The position numbers were made by a program, and so were the translations under genes. Shown here in pieces: positions 28,709 through 37,707 of a stretch of 64,000 nucleotides of DNA. The notes below the pieces were generated by a model. That model had not been told where the DNA came from. It did no database searches and saw only the letters and a list, made by a program, of their open reading frames with translations. Position 1 is the stretch's first letter. Each line of letters begins with the position of its first letter. This DNA is from Oceanihabitans sp. IOP_32 (GTDB lineage: Bacteria > Bacteroidota > Bacteroidia > Flavobacteriales > Flavobacteriaceae), in the NCBI RefSeq assembly GCF_009498295.1, contig NZ_CP040813.1, positions 849,001-913,000 on the forward strand, written 5' to 3'.

Positions 28709-30544
28709 TTAATTATTATCTGGATCTGCCAATTCGAAACCTTCGGTTTCTTTATCGTACTTTACATCCACCTCATGATCTTCAGCACCATGTGTTAACT
28801 TCTTTAATTTTTTCAAGAATAATAAAAGTAAAAACCCAAAAGACACCGTGAAAATGGTTAGCCACATAAAGGTAGAGTATTCTTGTTCGCTTTGTTTTTC
28901 TTCTAAAACAAAAGACACTCCGTAGTCTTTCCCGTCACCTTTATTCTCAATGTTTTGAGCTTTATCTTTGTCCTTTTCAAACACCAATCTTGCATGGTAA
29001 GGATTAGAAGACGTTACGTTATTTTCGGTTAAATCTTCGAGTAACTTGGGTGTATTCGAATCGGCTCCCTGAGACATTTCAAATAAAGGATTCAAATTTT
29101 CACCAGATTGGTAATCGGTAAAAACCACCTCTCCGTTTTCAGGAAATACTTTCGCTTTTATTATGAATTTTTTGTCTTCGTTTATTGGATAATCATAAAT
29201 GGTAACGATTTCATTTTTTAAGGTTTTAATTTCCATGCTATCCTTCTCGATATAAGGGAGTAATTCCTGCTTACTCACTACCACTTCCCCTTTAAAGGAT
29301 TCTAATTGAGACATTTCGCCAATAGAACCCGCTAATTTATTACCCAAACCAGTAGCCGCAAAGTAAACGCCCATCATGATTGACGCATATTTTAAAGGTG
29401 CTAATTTTGTAATAAAGGACAAGGATACGGGCGAGGTACATAATTCGCCAATAGTATGAAATAAATAGGCTAAGAAAATCCAAAACATAGCCGCCTTACC
29501 AAAAGTTTCGGCACTGGCTTCTTGCGATGCAAACATCATGAAAACATAACCTAACCCCATAATAATGGTTCCTACGGCCATTTTAAATAAAGATGAGGAT
29601 TCTTTACCACTTTTTTTCCACCATACCCAGAAACTACCAATAACGGTACCAAAAATAATAATATACCCAGCATTTAAAGACTGGAATACGGCTGCTGGAA
29701 TTTCTTCTAACCAACTTAAGCCAATAGTTCTATCTACTTTAGCATCGGTATAAAGATTCATTAAACCTCCCGCTTGCTCGAAAGCTCCCCAAAAGACAAT
29801 TACAATTAAAAATGAAATCAATAAAACAACAACTCTATCTTTTTCAATTTTAGTTAAAGGGCGTTTGGCGGCTAATCGTTCTTCTTCGGTAGCCTCACTA
29901 CCTCCAGTAAATTCGCCAACCCCTTTAAGGTATTTTTGTCCCCAAATAAATACGGCTTGACCAACAAACATACCAATACCAGCAAGACCAAATCCATAAT
30001 GCCAGCCATAGATATAGGCTACCAAACCAACGGTAATACTAGCTAAAAAAGCTCCAATATTAATACCGATATAAAATATAGTAAATCCGCTATCACGTCT
30101 TATATCGCCTTCTTTGTATAAACCACCTACCATAGTAGAAATGTTTGGCTTTAAACCACCAACACCTAATATAATAAACAGTAAACCTGTAAAGAATGCC
30201 CAATCTTGAGGTACTGCCAAAACACCATGACCTATACAAAGCAATAAACCACCAAGCATCACGGTTTTTTTCTGACCTAAAAATTTATCTGCAATCCAAC
30301 CCCCAGGAATGGATGCCACATAAACTAACATGGTATACCAGCCATATAGCCAAATAGCATCTTTACTACTCCACCCTAAACCAGGGTCTATAGCCGTTGC
30401 AGAAGTTGCCATATAAAGTACTAAAATCCCACGCATTCCGTAATAAGAAAATCGCTCCCACATTTCTGTAAAAAACAGAACGTATAAGCCCGCTGGATGT
30501 CCAAAAACCTCTTTTTGATTTGGTTGTAATGCCGTAGCTGCCAT
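28709..30544 (-). CDS. POT/PTR family proton-dependent oligopeptide transporter
   Basis: 611-residue paralogue of the neighbouring POT gene. Seen: FFTEMWERFSYYGMRG with the ExxER element, FYIGINIGAFLAS near 155, and about twelve helices with a hydrophilic insert of about 130 residues before the last helix. It is shorter than its neighbour and its soluble insert differs in sequence, which suggests different substrate ranges or partners. It lies 25 bases after the dipeptidyl-peptidase gene, so released dipeptides are the likely cargo (inferred from context). Confidence 0.93.
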   Translation of the reverse strand: MAATALQPNQKEVFGHPAGLYVLFFTEMWERFSYYGMRGILVLYMATSATAIDPGLGWSSKDAIWLYGWYTMLVYVASIPGGWIADKFLGQKKTVMLGGLLLCIGHGVLAVPQDWAFFTGLLFIILGVGGLKPNISTMVGGLYKEGDIRRDSGFTIFYIGINIGAFLASITVGLVAYIYGWHYGFGLAGIGMFVGQAVFIWGQKYLKGVGEFTGGSEATEEERLAAKRPLTKIEKDRVVVLLISFLIVIVFWGAFEQAGGLMNLYTDAKVDRTIGLSWLEEIPAAVFQSLNAGYIIIFGTVIGSFWVWWKKSGKESSSLFKMAVGTIIMGLGYVFMMFASQEASAETFGKAAMFWIFLAYLFHTIGELCTSPVSLSFITKLAPLKYASIMMGVYFAATGLGNKLAGSIGEMSQLESFKGEVVVSKQELLPYIEKDSMEIKTLKNEIVTIYDYPINEDKKFIIKAKVFPENGEVVFTDYQSGENLNPLFEMSQGADSNTPKLLEDLTENNVTSSNPYHARLVFEKDKDKAQNIENKGDGKDYGVSFVLEEKQSEQEYSTFMWLTIFTVSFGFLLLLFLKKLKKLTHGAEDHEVDVKYDKETEGFELADPDNN

Positions 30545-30569
30545 AAAATTATTATTAGTTATTATTAAA

Positions 30570-32765
30570 TTAATTTGTTACTGTTACACGCTGGTCTCCA
30601 AGATTAGAGTGTATAAAGTGAGTCATTTTTTCATACAAGTGTAATCTTGTATTCCCGCCGTAAATTCCATGATTTTTATCGGGATAAATAAGCCATTCGA
30701 ATTGTTTATTAGCCTGAATTAAAGCTTCTACCAATCTCATGGTGTTTTGCAAATGCACATTATCGTCTGCCGAGCCATGAATTAATAGATAATCACCTTT
30801 AAGTTTATCGACATGATTTATTGGTGAGTTTTCATCGTAACCACTTGGGTTTTCCTGTGGCGTCGTCATGTATCGCTCGGTGTATATCGTATCGTAAAAT
30901 CTCCAACTGGTTACAGGTGCTACCGCAATAGCCATTTTAAAAACATCATGGCCTTTAAAAAGGGCATTACTACTCATAAATCCACCATAACTCCACCCCC
31001 AAATCCCAATGCGGCTGGCATCAATATAGGGTAAGGCTGCTAATTGCTTTGCGGCTTCTATTTGGTCTTCTACTTCAAATTTACCTAATTCGTTTTGTGT
31101 CACTTTTTTAAAGGCCACCCCTTTAAAGCCGGTTCCTCTGCCGTCTATACATACAATGATATAGCCTTGTTGTGCCAAATGTTGATACCAAAAATCGTTG
31201 GCAGCATTCCAACGGTTGGCCACCTGCTGAGAACCCGGACCAGAATATTGATACATTAGCAAAGGGTACTGTTTAGAAGGATCAAAATTTGTGGGTTTAA
31301 TAGTCCACATATTTAAATCGTTACCGTTTATGCTTATAGTACTAAATTCTTTTTTAGAGATTTGATATTCTGACAGTTTATTTAATAACACATCGTTGTC
31401 TAATATCACTTTTAAAACCGCACCAGACTTGGCATTGTTTAAAGTGTATTGAGGTGGAGTGTTCGCGTTAGAAAAGGTGTTGATAAAATACGTAAAATCT
31501 GCACTGAATGACGCACTATTTGTGCCCTCACTTTTGGTAAGCCTTGTTTTATTTCGACCATTTAATTTAATCGAATACACATCGCGGTTTATAGAACCAT
31601 TTTCTACAGATTGATAAAAAATAGTATTCGTTTTAGTATCAAACCCATAATAATTGGTTACCTCCCAATTGCCTTTGGTGATTTGATTAATTAATTCACC
31701 CTCTTTTGAATAGTGATAAATATGATTGTAACCATCCTTCTCGCTGGTCCATATAAAACTATGATCCTCTAAAAAGGTTAGGTTATCTGTTATGCCAACA
31801 TAAGCGCTATCGGTTTCAGTTAAAACGACTTTAGCTTGCTTGGTTTTTGTGTTATAAAACACCAAATCTAAGTCGTTTTGATGCCTGTTTAAAACTTGTG
31901 CACTTAATACGTTTGGATTGTTGGTCCATTTTAGTCTTGGAATATATTCTAAATCTTCGTCTAGTGGTACCTTCTGGGTTGTTTTATTGTTAAGGTTGTA
32001 AACATGTAAACTCACTTTAGCGTTCGTCTCGCCCGCTTTTGGATATTTAAATACTTGCTGTGTTTGATATAAATCGTCACCAAAAATATCCATAGAAAAT
32101 TCTGGTACCTCGGCTTCGTCAAATTTTATAAACGCAATTTTCTTACTGTCTGCACTCCATTCAAAAGCGCGAACAAAAGCAAATTCTTCCTCGTAAACCC
32201 AATCGGTTATACCATTAATAATCTTATTCTTTTCACCATCAAAAGTAATTTGCGTTGTGGTGTTAGTACTTAAATCTTTAACGTATAAATTATTGTTAAA
32301 TCCATAAGCTATGTGAGTGCCGTCTGGTGAGAAGGTAGGTTCTTGTATTTTGTTTTCAGAAATTAGGTTAAGAGATTCATCGGCAGTGTTATAAACAAAA
32401 TAACGTCCTAAAACCGATCTTCTGTAAATGGACTCTTCATCTGTTGCCAGTATTATTTTGCTTTCATCGGCACTAAACGTGTAATCGGTAAAATAATCCA
32501 ACGCTGCTATATTAGAAGAATTTACAAGGGTACTGGTTTTTTGTAAGGTCTTGTAATTATAAATATCGATAGATGTTGACGAGCTTTGTCTATCAAAATT
32601 TAAAACAGCGTATTGTTTTCCGCTATTCAAGGAGTGCAAAGCATCCATATGTTCGGCTCTAAACGTACCATCCCAAATCTGACTAAGTGTAATGTGCTTA
32701 TCTTGAGCTGTTAAAGAAGTAGATATTAAAAAATAAACAAATAGGGGTAATTGTAGAATTTTCAT
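30570..32765 (-). CDS. S9 family dipeptidyl-peptidase IV-like serine peptidase
   Basis: 731-residue exported peptidase: a signal peptide ends near residue 20 (STSLTAQ). Seen: an N-terminal beta-propeller (DPPIV_N, about 40-460), then an alpha/beta-hydrolase domain with the serine elbow GWSYGGF near 594, an aspartate in GSADDNVH near 668 and the histidine in KNHGIYGG near 700. In the family it removes X-Pro or X-Ala dipeptides from peptide N-termini in the periplasm. It heads the operon with the two POT transporters, giving a peptide hydrolysis and uptake unit. Confidence 0.94.
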   Translation of the reverse strand: MKILQLPLFVYFLISTSLTAQDKHITLSQIWDGTFRAEHMDALHSLNSGKQYAVLNFDRQSSSTSIDIYNYKTLQKTSTLVNSSNIAALDYFTDYTFSADESKIILATDEESIYRRSVLGRYFVYNTADESLNLISENKIQEPTFSPDGTHIAYGFNNNLYVKDLSTNTTTQITFDGEKNKIINGITDWVYEEEFAFVRAFEWSADSKKIAFIKFDEAEVPEFSMDIFGDDLYQTQQVFKYPKAGETNAKVSLHVYNLNNKTTQKVPLDEDLEYIPRLKWTNNPNVLSAQVLNRHQNDLDLVFYNTKTKQAKVVLTETDSAYVGITDNLTFLEDHSFIWTSEKDGYNHIYHYSKEGELINQITKGNWEVTNYYGFDTKTNTIFYQSVENGSINRDVYSIKLNGRNKTRLTKSEGTNSASFSADFTYFINTFSNANTPPQYTLNNAKSGAVLKVILDNDVLLNKLSEYQISKKEFSTISINGNDLNMWTIKPTNFDPSKQYPLLMYQYSGPGSQQVANRWNAANDFWYQHLAQQGYIIVCIDGRGTGFKGVAFKKVTQNELGKFEVEDQIEAAKQLAALPYIDASRIGIWGWSYGGFMSSNALFKGHDVFKMAIAVAPVTSWRFYDTIYTERYMTTPQENPSGYDENSPINHVDKLKGDYLLIHGSADDNVHLQNTMRLVEALIQANKQFEWLIYPDKNHGIYGGNTRLHLYEKMTHFIHSNLGDQRVTVTN

Positions 32766-32886
32766 TTAGATTATTTTTTTGCAAATCGCTGTCAAGTTTA
32801 CAAAAATTATACTAAATACCGATAGTAATAACAGTTAAAAAATTGTTTGTAGTAAATTACTGTCCATGTTTTAATACCAAGAATGC

Positions 32887-32894
32887 TATATTTG
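32887..32894 (+). promoter_or_regulatory. -7 promoter element for HMG-CoA reductase
   Basis: TATATTTG matches TAnnTTTG and lies 18 bases before the ATG at 32913. It overlaps the longer open frame that begins at 32883, so the true start must be downstream, at 32913. No convincing TTG is seen at -33. Confidence 0.6.
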
Positions 32895-32912
32895 CGCTTA
32901 AAAAGGTTAATA

Positions 32913-34229
32913 ATGAATAAAAGAATTACTGGATTTTCTAAGCTCCCAAAAGCCGAAAAAATTTCATGGCTTGCAAACACATATTTTTCGGATGCTAAAG
33001 CGACCAAGATTATCTTAGAGCAGTACTGGAACAGCAACGAAAAATTACAGCAACTTCACGATGAGTTTATTGAAAACACCATTACCAATTATTATCTACC
33101 CTTTGGTGTGGCTCCTAATTTTTTAATTAATAACCAAGTTTACGCCATCCCAATGGCAATTGAAGAGAGCTCTGTTGTAGCCGCAGCAAGTAAAGCAGCT
33201 AAGTTTTGGTTGGATCGTGGTGGCTTTAAAACAAGGGTTATTTCGACCACTAAAATTGGGCAAGTACATTTTATGTATCACGGCCATTTTAAAACGTTAG
33301 AACGTTTTTTTGAACGTGTAAAGCCAAAACTTTTTGAAAATGCCAAGCCACTAACCAAAAACATGGAAGCTCGTGGCGGCGGTATTTTAGACATCGCATT
33401 ACAAGATAAAACCAAAGACCTAAAAGGTTATTACCAGCTACATGCCACCTTTGAAACCTTAGATGCGATGGGAGCTAATTTTATTAACTCGTGTTTAGAG
33501 CAATTTGCAGAAACTTTAAAAAAAGAATCTTTAGCATTTGATGACTTTTCTAGTAACGACGAGGAAATTCAAATAGTTATGAGCATTTTATCGAACTATG
33601 TGCCAGATTGCTTAGTTCGTGCAGAAGTAAGCTGCAAGGTTGAAGATTTAAATGAAGATGAAGGCATATCACCACAAGATTTTGCAAACAAATTTATTCA
33701 AGCCGTTAAAATTGCAGAGATAGAACCCTATCGGGCTGTAACACATAACAAAGGTATTATGAACGGTATTGACGCCGTAGTTCTGGCCACTGGAAACGAT
33801 TTTAGAGCCGTTGAAGCTGGTGTACACGCCTATGCCTGTAGAAACGGACAATACACGAGCCTCTCGCATGCCAAAGTAGAAAACGGTATATTTACGTTTT
33901 GGATAGACGTTCCTTTAGCCTTAGGAACCGTTGGCGGACTTACAAATTTGCACCCTCTGGTAAAATTAGCTCTTGAATTATTACAAAAACCATCAGCTAA
34001 AGAACTGATGCAAATTGTCGCTGTTGCTGGATTGGCGCAAAATTTTGCGGCACTGCGTTCCTTAATTACAACAGGCATTCAGCAAGGCCATATGAAAATG
34101 CATTTAATGAATATTCTAAACCAATTTAAAGCAAACGATACCGAAAAAAAAACCTTAACCGAGCACTTTAAAACGCATACGGTAACCCATAATGCCGTTA
34201 TTGAAGCCTTAGAAAAACTCAGGCTATAA
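32913..34229 (+). CDS. Hydroxymethylglutaryl-CoA reductase, class II-like
   Basis: About 438 residues; reduces HMG-CoA to mevalonate in isoprenoid synthesis. Seen: ENTITNYYLPFGVAPNF near residue 50 (the catalytic-glutamate segment), EESSVVAAASKAAKFW near 82, the substrate/cofactor region with GIMNGIDAVVLATGNDFRAVEAG near 270, and a C-terminal GHMKMHLMN holding the catalytic histidine. The short, soluble form without membrane helices matches class II bacterial enzymes. The start MNKRITGF is fixed by the promoter element directly upstream. The GYDIA-type GHMP kinase gene follows after 55 bases. Confidence 0.93.
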   Translation: MNKRITGFSKLPKAEKISWLANTYFSDAKATKIILEQYWNSNEKLQQLHDEFIENTITNYYLPFGVAPNFLINNQVYAIPMAIEESSVVAAASKAAKFWLDRGGFKTRVISTTKIGQVHFMYHGHFKTLERFFERVKPKLFENAKPLTKNMEARGGGILDIALQDKTKDLKGYYQLHATFETLDAMGANFINSCLEQFAETLKKESLAFDDFSSNDEEIQIVMSILSNYVPDCLVRAEVSCKVEDLNEDEGISPQDFANKFIQAVKIAEIEPYRAVTHNKGIMNGIDAVVLATGNDFRAVEAGVHAYACRNGQYTSLSHAKVENGIFTFWIDVPLALGTVGGLTNLHPLVKLALELLQKPSAKELMQIVAVAGLAQNFAALRSLITTGIQQGHMKMHLMNILNQFKANDTEKKTLTEHFKTHTVTHNAVIEALEKLRL

Positions 34230-34284
34230 AATGTGTCGAGCAAAAGTATTCAACATATCAGGTTACATTTAAAACTTACACACA

Positions 34285-35235
34285 TTGATAAAATTTAACA
34301 GTCACGGCAAATTATTATTAACGGGCGAGTATGTGATTTTAAGCGGCGCATTAGCTCTAGCGATACCAACAAAATACGGTCAGTCGCTTGAGGTTGTTCC
34401 TAACAATAAAAATAAATTGTTTTGGAAAAGTATCGATGAAAAAGGCAATGTTTGGTTTGACGATGCTTTTAATCTTAACGAGATCGTTAGCTCTGAGGGC
34501 TCTAAAAATAATATTAGCATTCGCCTTAGCCAGATATTAAATACTGCTAAAAAACTCAACGGTAGTTTTTTAAACACCAAACAGGGCTACACCGTAACAA
34601 CAAAACTAGATTTCCCTAAAGCTTGGGGTTTGGGCACGTCTTCTACCTTAATAAATAATATTGCGCAATGGGCCAATGTCGATGCCTACCAACTTTTAGA
34701 ACAAACCTTTGGAGGCAGTGGTTACGATATTGCATGTGCAAAACACAGTACATCTATAATTTATCAATTAGTTCCTGATAATTCACTAAAAACTTCACAG
34801 CAGACCTTAGCACCCAAAGAAACCTCCAGGATGATTACTGAAGTTGACTTTAAGCCATCCTTTAAAACTCATTTATATTTTGTGTACTTAAACCGAAAAC
34901 AAAATAGTCGAGATGGTATCGCGCAGTATAAAAAACAAACTTTTAATTTATCGGAAACCATTTCGGCAATTAGCAGTATTACTGAAAAATTTATGACTTG
35001 CACCACTTTAGATGATTTTATGTTGCTTATAGATCAACATGAAGAAATCATTTCAAAAGTTATACAACAACAACCCGTAAAAAAACAACTATTTGAAGAT
35101 TTTAAGGGCAGTATAAAAAGTCTTGGTGCTTGGGGAGGTGATTTTGTGTTGGTCGCTTCTAAAACTAATCCCGAGTCCTATTTTCATGATAAAGGTTTTA
35201 AAACTGTGATTCCTTTTAAGGATATGATACTGTAA
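34285..35235 (+). CDS. GYDIA family GHMP kinase (mevalonate-pathway-type)
   Basis: 316-residue sugar/isoprenoid kinase of the GHMP superfamily. Seen: the N-terminal GKLLLTGEYVILSGALALAIP, the ATP loop KAWGLGTSSTLINN (near 110-123, the place of the GLGSS-type loop) and the GSGYDIACA segment near 146 that names the family. Its exact substrate is not established from sequence; a mevalonate or phosphomevalonate kinase role is inferred from the adjacent HMG-CoA reductase. The frame begins with TTG at 34285; a stop lies five codons upstream and there is no ATG, so TTG is taken as the start. Confidence 0.88.
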   Translation: MIKFNSHGKLLLTGEYVILSGALALAIPTKYGQSLEVVPNNKNKLFWKSIDEKGNVWFDDAFNLNEIVSSEGSKNNISIRLSQILNTAKKLNGSFLNTKQGYTVTTKLDFPKAWGLGTSSTLINNIAQWANVDAYQLLEQTFGGSGYDIACAKHSTSIIYQLVPDNSLKTSQQTLAPKETSRMITEVDFKPSFKTHLYFVYLNRKQNSRDGIAQYKKQTFNLSETISAISSITEKFMTCTTLDDFMLLIDQHEEIISKVIQQQPVKKQLFEDFKGSIKSLGAWGGDFVLVASKTNPESYFHDKGFKTVIPFKDMIL

Positions 35236-35262
35236 AACCCGTTCTGTTACAAACTACGATGC

Positions 35263-35292
35263 ATAAAAAAAGACCCCATTTTGAAGGGGCTT
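35263..35292. terminator. Hairpin terminator between convergent genes
   Basis: GACCCC and GGGGC(T) pair around the loop ATTTTGAA; on the minus strand the stem is followed by TTTTTTT. It separates the GHMP kinase from the DUF1328-like gene and mainly fits termination of the minus-strand gene. Confidence 0.55.
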
Positions 35293-35432
35293 AGTGATTG
35301 TTTTAGGCCTCTGTATTTTCAATATAAAGGCCTATTCCATTTCATTTCACAGACTCTGCGTGTCTTCTACTTTCATAGTTCTAAATCTAACAAACCCAGA
35401 AGACATGTTATATAATTCGCGTTTTAGCTTAT

Positions 35433-35594
35433 CTATTTTTTTACAAGTCCTCTTATTAACGAGATAATAAAAAGAACTAAAAAAACATAAAATAATATTT
35501 TTGCAATTCCGGCAGCTGCTCCAGCGATTCCCCCGAAGCCTAAAACTCCAGCAACTATTGCAATAATAACAAATATAATAGTGTAACGTAACAT
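35433..35594 (-). CDS. DUF1328-like small membrane protein
   Basis: A 53-residue frame too short for most gene callers. It reads [20 protein letters not shown], then [14 protein letters not shown] and a second hydrophobic helix ending IRGLVKK. The pattern (MLR/MLY start, [14 protein letters not shown] core, two helices) matches the DUF1328/YtjA family of small inner-membrane proteins. Function is unknown; relatives often sit near stress-related genes, as here next to a DUF2383 protein on the same strand. Confidence 0.85.
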   Translation of the reverse strand: MLRYTIIFVIIAIVAGVLGFGGIAGAAAGIAKILFYVFLVLFIISLIRGLVKK

Positions 35595-35705
35595 AATTTT
35601 GGTTTTGAAAATTAAAATGTAAAAACCTGTCTTTCAGGCTATACAAACAATATAATTCTTAATTTTAATCTTAAATACCTCTAATCATTCATATTTTAAT
35701 TCAAA

Positions 35706-35746
35706 CAAAAAACCTTGACGCTATAAAACGCATCAAGGCTGTATTT
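35706..35746. terminator. Hairpin terminator after the DUF2383 gene
   Basis: CCTTGA and TCAAGG form the stem of an imperfect hairpin (35712-35737). It is flanked by an A run on the left and GTATTTTTAT on the right, so it can act in either direction. It lies 35 bases beyond the stop of the DUF2383 gene. Confidence 0.6.
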
Positions 35747-35771
35747 TTATAATCGATTAAGCTATAAACTT

Positions 35772-36221
35772 TTAACTTAGATCTTCTAAAGTTTTTAGTC
35801 TATTTAGGCCAGATTCTATTTTATTTTTCTGAGACTCTAAAATAGACTTGGTACTAATAGGTAAGGTGGTTTCTTTAATAATTTCATTATACTCTTCAAC
35901 AGCTGCCTTTTCGCCTCTAATAGCTTCTTCTAGCATAGACTCTTCATCATCGTCTGAAAACAGAGCTTTAATATCCATCCAAGCTCTATGTGCAGTTCCT
36001 GTTAAACTCCCAGACTTATCCGCCTCTTGTCCTAAAGCCTTAATCTCAGTTTTTATTTCGTGTCCAAAATCGTAGCGCTCTTGTGCTTTTTGCTCAAAAT
36101 AAGATTTTAAGGCTTTATTATCTACGTGATCGGCCGCTTTTTTAAATCCTTTTTCAGCATCGAATGTTTTCTCTAATAAATCATTTAATTTATTACCAAC
36201 ATCTTCTGTGTATGTGCTCAT
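35772..36221 (-). CDS. DUF2383 / PA2169 family four-helix-bundle protein
   Basis: 149-residue, highly charged, all-helical soluble protein. Seen: the N-terminal VGNKLNDLLEKTFDAEKGF, KSYFEQKAQERYDFG near residue 55, and a second half with RGEKAAVEEYNEII, the double ferritin-like repeat pattern of the family. Members are small ferritin-like bundle proteins of unproven function, often induced under stress. It starts with ATG at 36221. The neighbouring DUF1328-like gene suggests a stress-related pair, which is inference. Confidence 0.85.
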   Translation of the reverse strand: MSTYTEDVGNKLNDLLEKTFDAEKGFKKAADHVDNKALKSYFEQKAQERYDFGHEIKTEIKALGQEADKSGSLTGTAHRAWMDIKALFSDDDEESMLEEAIRGEKAAVEEYNEIIKETTLPISTKSILESQKNKIESGLNRLKTLEDLS

Positions 36222-36625
36222 AGTTATTAATTTTTTTAGTTAACAGTAGTTTGTTTAGAGATGCCTACTGGTTTACATCGTTGTTAGTGATAACAACTTT
36301 ACTTTTGCTTGTGTATCAAAGGTAACCAATAACAAGATTATCAATGAGTTCGAAAGCGTTTGTTGTTAACTCATTTGATAAAAAAACATATTAACTATCC
36401 TTTTTGAATCATTTATTTGTCAGTAATTAATACTATATTTACTTAGCTATAAAGTTAAACAGGAACCATAATCTGTTATCGTACAGAAATTAGAACGACG
36501 CTTTTAGCGTATTAAAACAATATCCATGCAATCTCTGGAAAGTGAGAGAACGGCTTTAAAAAATCTATAAAAATTAACAAAACGTATATAAGCATATAAC
36601 ACTTAAATTTGAATCATTACGCGAT
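36222..36625. other. Divergent intergenic region with inverted repeats
   Basis: 404 bases between the DUF2383 gene and the AraC regulator, with no coding frame I can support. It contains a perfect inverted repeat GTTGTTA-4-TAACAAC (36280-36297), which could bind a dimeric regulator, and a longer imperfect inverted repeat (TTATCAATGAGTT ... AACTCATTTGATAA, about 36338-36382). No TAnnTTTG element is clear for either gene. Confidence 0.4.
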
Positions 36626-37654
36626 ATGATAGAAATTGGTATTAAACCAGACAACCTTAAAGATCTCCTTATTGAAATTAAGAACCATGTAGGTGGCACC
36701 ATTAAAGAGGAATGGAATGAGTTTACCCTATTAGTAAACAATGATAAGGCAACTGGAAGTATTCGCTTTATGCCTTTCGATTGGGGCGTACATCTTCTCG
36801 ATTTCAACATTACTTTTAGAGATGATGTAAAACTGAGCATGCATGCAAACGGATTTAATCCGATTCGCTTTGCTTATGTTTTAAATGGTTATTTTGAGCA
36901 TAAATTTAGCGCCGATAACAGAAGGATACTCATAGACCAATATCATTCGTTAATATTTACCAATAAAGCCGATGGGGTAAATTATATTTATTTTCCGAAG
37001 GATACCAAATTAGAAATAAACTCTATAGAGATAGTTCGTAAAAAATTTTTAAAAAAGCGTACTACCAACGTCGCTACCTTAAATAAAAAATTATACGAAG
37101 TTTTTGTTGATACCGACGAGGAAAACAGATTTGCTCATTATGGGGCGCTAAATCTAAAAATTGCAGATCTTGTTAAAAAAATGCAAACTATAAAAGCAAA
37201 AGGGATGCTAAGGGTATTAAGAATTGAATCTATAATTTACGAAATTCTATCCTTCCATATTCAACGTCACGACAAATCACAGCAAGGTGTACCATTACCA
37301 ACCTCTCTTACTAAAAGCGAACTTATACTGGTTAGAAAACTGGGTAAATCCATATTAAAAAATCCAGCTAAAAATTACAGCTTAGATCAATTGGCACTGG
37401 CTACGGGATTATCTCAAGCCAAACTTCAAGATGGATTTAAATTTTTATACAATAGAACCGTAACCGAATACATTAGACATGTGCGACTAGAATCGGCAAG
37501 GGATCTTATCAATACAACCGATTTAAATATTTCTGAAGTTGTGTACTCGATAGGCTTTACAAGTAGGAGTTATTTTTCTAAGATATTTAAAGAAAAATAT
37601 GGTTTAACGCCCAACGAATTTAAAAAACAGCTGGTAACTGCCGTAGCTATGTAA
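36626..37654 (+). CDS. AraC family transcriptional regulator
   Basis: 342-residue regulator. Seen: a C-terminal double helix-turn-helix of AraC type (about residues 250-335), with YSLDQLALATGLSQAKLQDGF for the first helix pair and ISEVVYSIGFTSRSYFSKIFKEKYGLTPNEF for the second. The N-terminal 200 residues form an effector or dimerisation region I cannot assign. The target is unknown; inverted repeats lie in the upstream divergent region shared with the DUF2383 gene, so regulation of that gene or itself is a reasonable guess. A strong hairpin terminator follows. Confidence 0.9.
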   Translation: MIEIGIKPDNLKDLLIEIKNHVGGTIKEEWNEFTLLVNNDKATGSIRFMPFDWGVHLLDFNITFRDDVKLSMHANGFNPIRFAYVLNGYFEHKFSADNRRILIDQYHSLIFTNKADGVNYIYFPKDTKLEINSIEIVRKKFLKKRTTNVATLNKKLYEVFVDTDEENRFAHYGALNLKIADLVKKMQTIKAKGMLRVLRIESIIYEILSFHIQRHDKSQQGVPLPTSLTKSELILVRKLGKSILKNPAKNYSLDQLALATGLSQAKLQDGFKFLYNRTVTEYIRHVRLESARDLINTTDLNISEVVYSIGFTSRSYFSKIFKEKYGLTPNEFKKQLVTAVAM

Positions 37655-37657
37655 ACC

Positions 37658-37689
37658 AAAAAAGCCCCGAAAATCGAGGCTTTTTTTAT
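37658..37689. terminator. Bidirectional hairpin terminator
   Basis: AAAAGCC(C)CGA and TCGAGGCTTTT pair around a short A loop, followed by seven T on the plus strand and preceded by an A run. It ends both the AraC regulator gene and the convergent ppiD-like gene. Confidence 0.8.
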
Positions 37690-37707
37690 ATGTGTTACTT
37701 TTAGTAT

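Noticed and set aside
35347-35646. 99-codon minus-strand frame
   Set aside because: A different frame of the same strand encodes the DUF1328-like protein (35433-35594), which has a recognisable family pattern; this frame is Cys/Tyr-rich noise.
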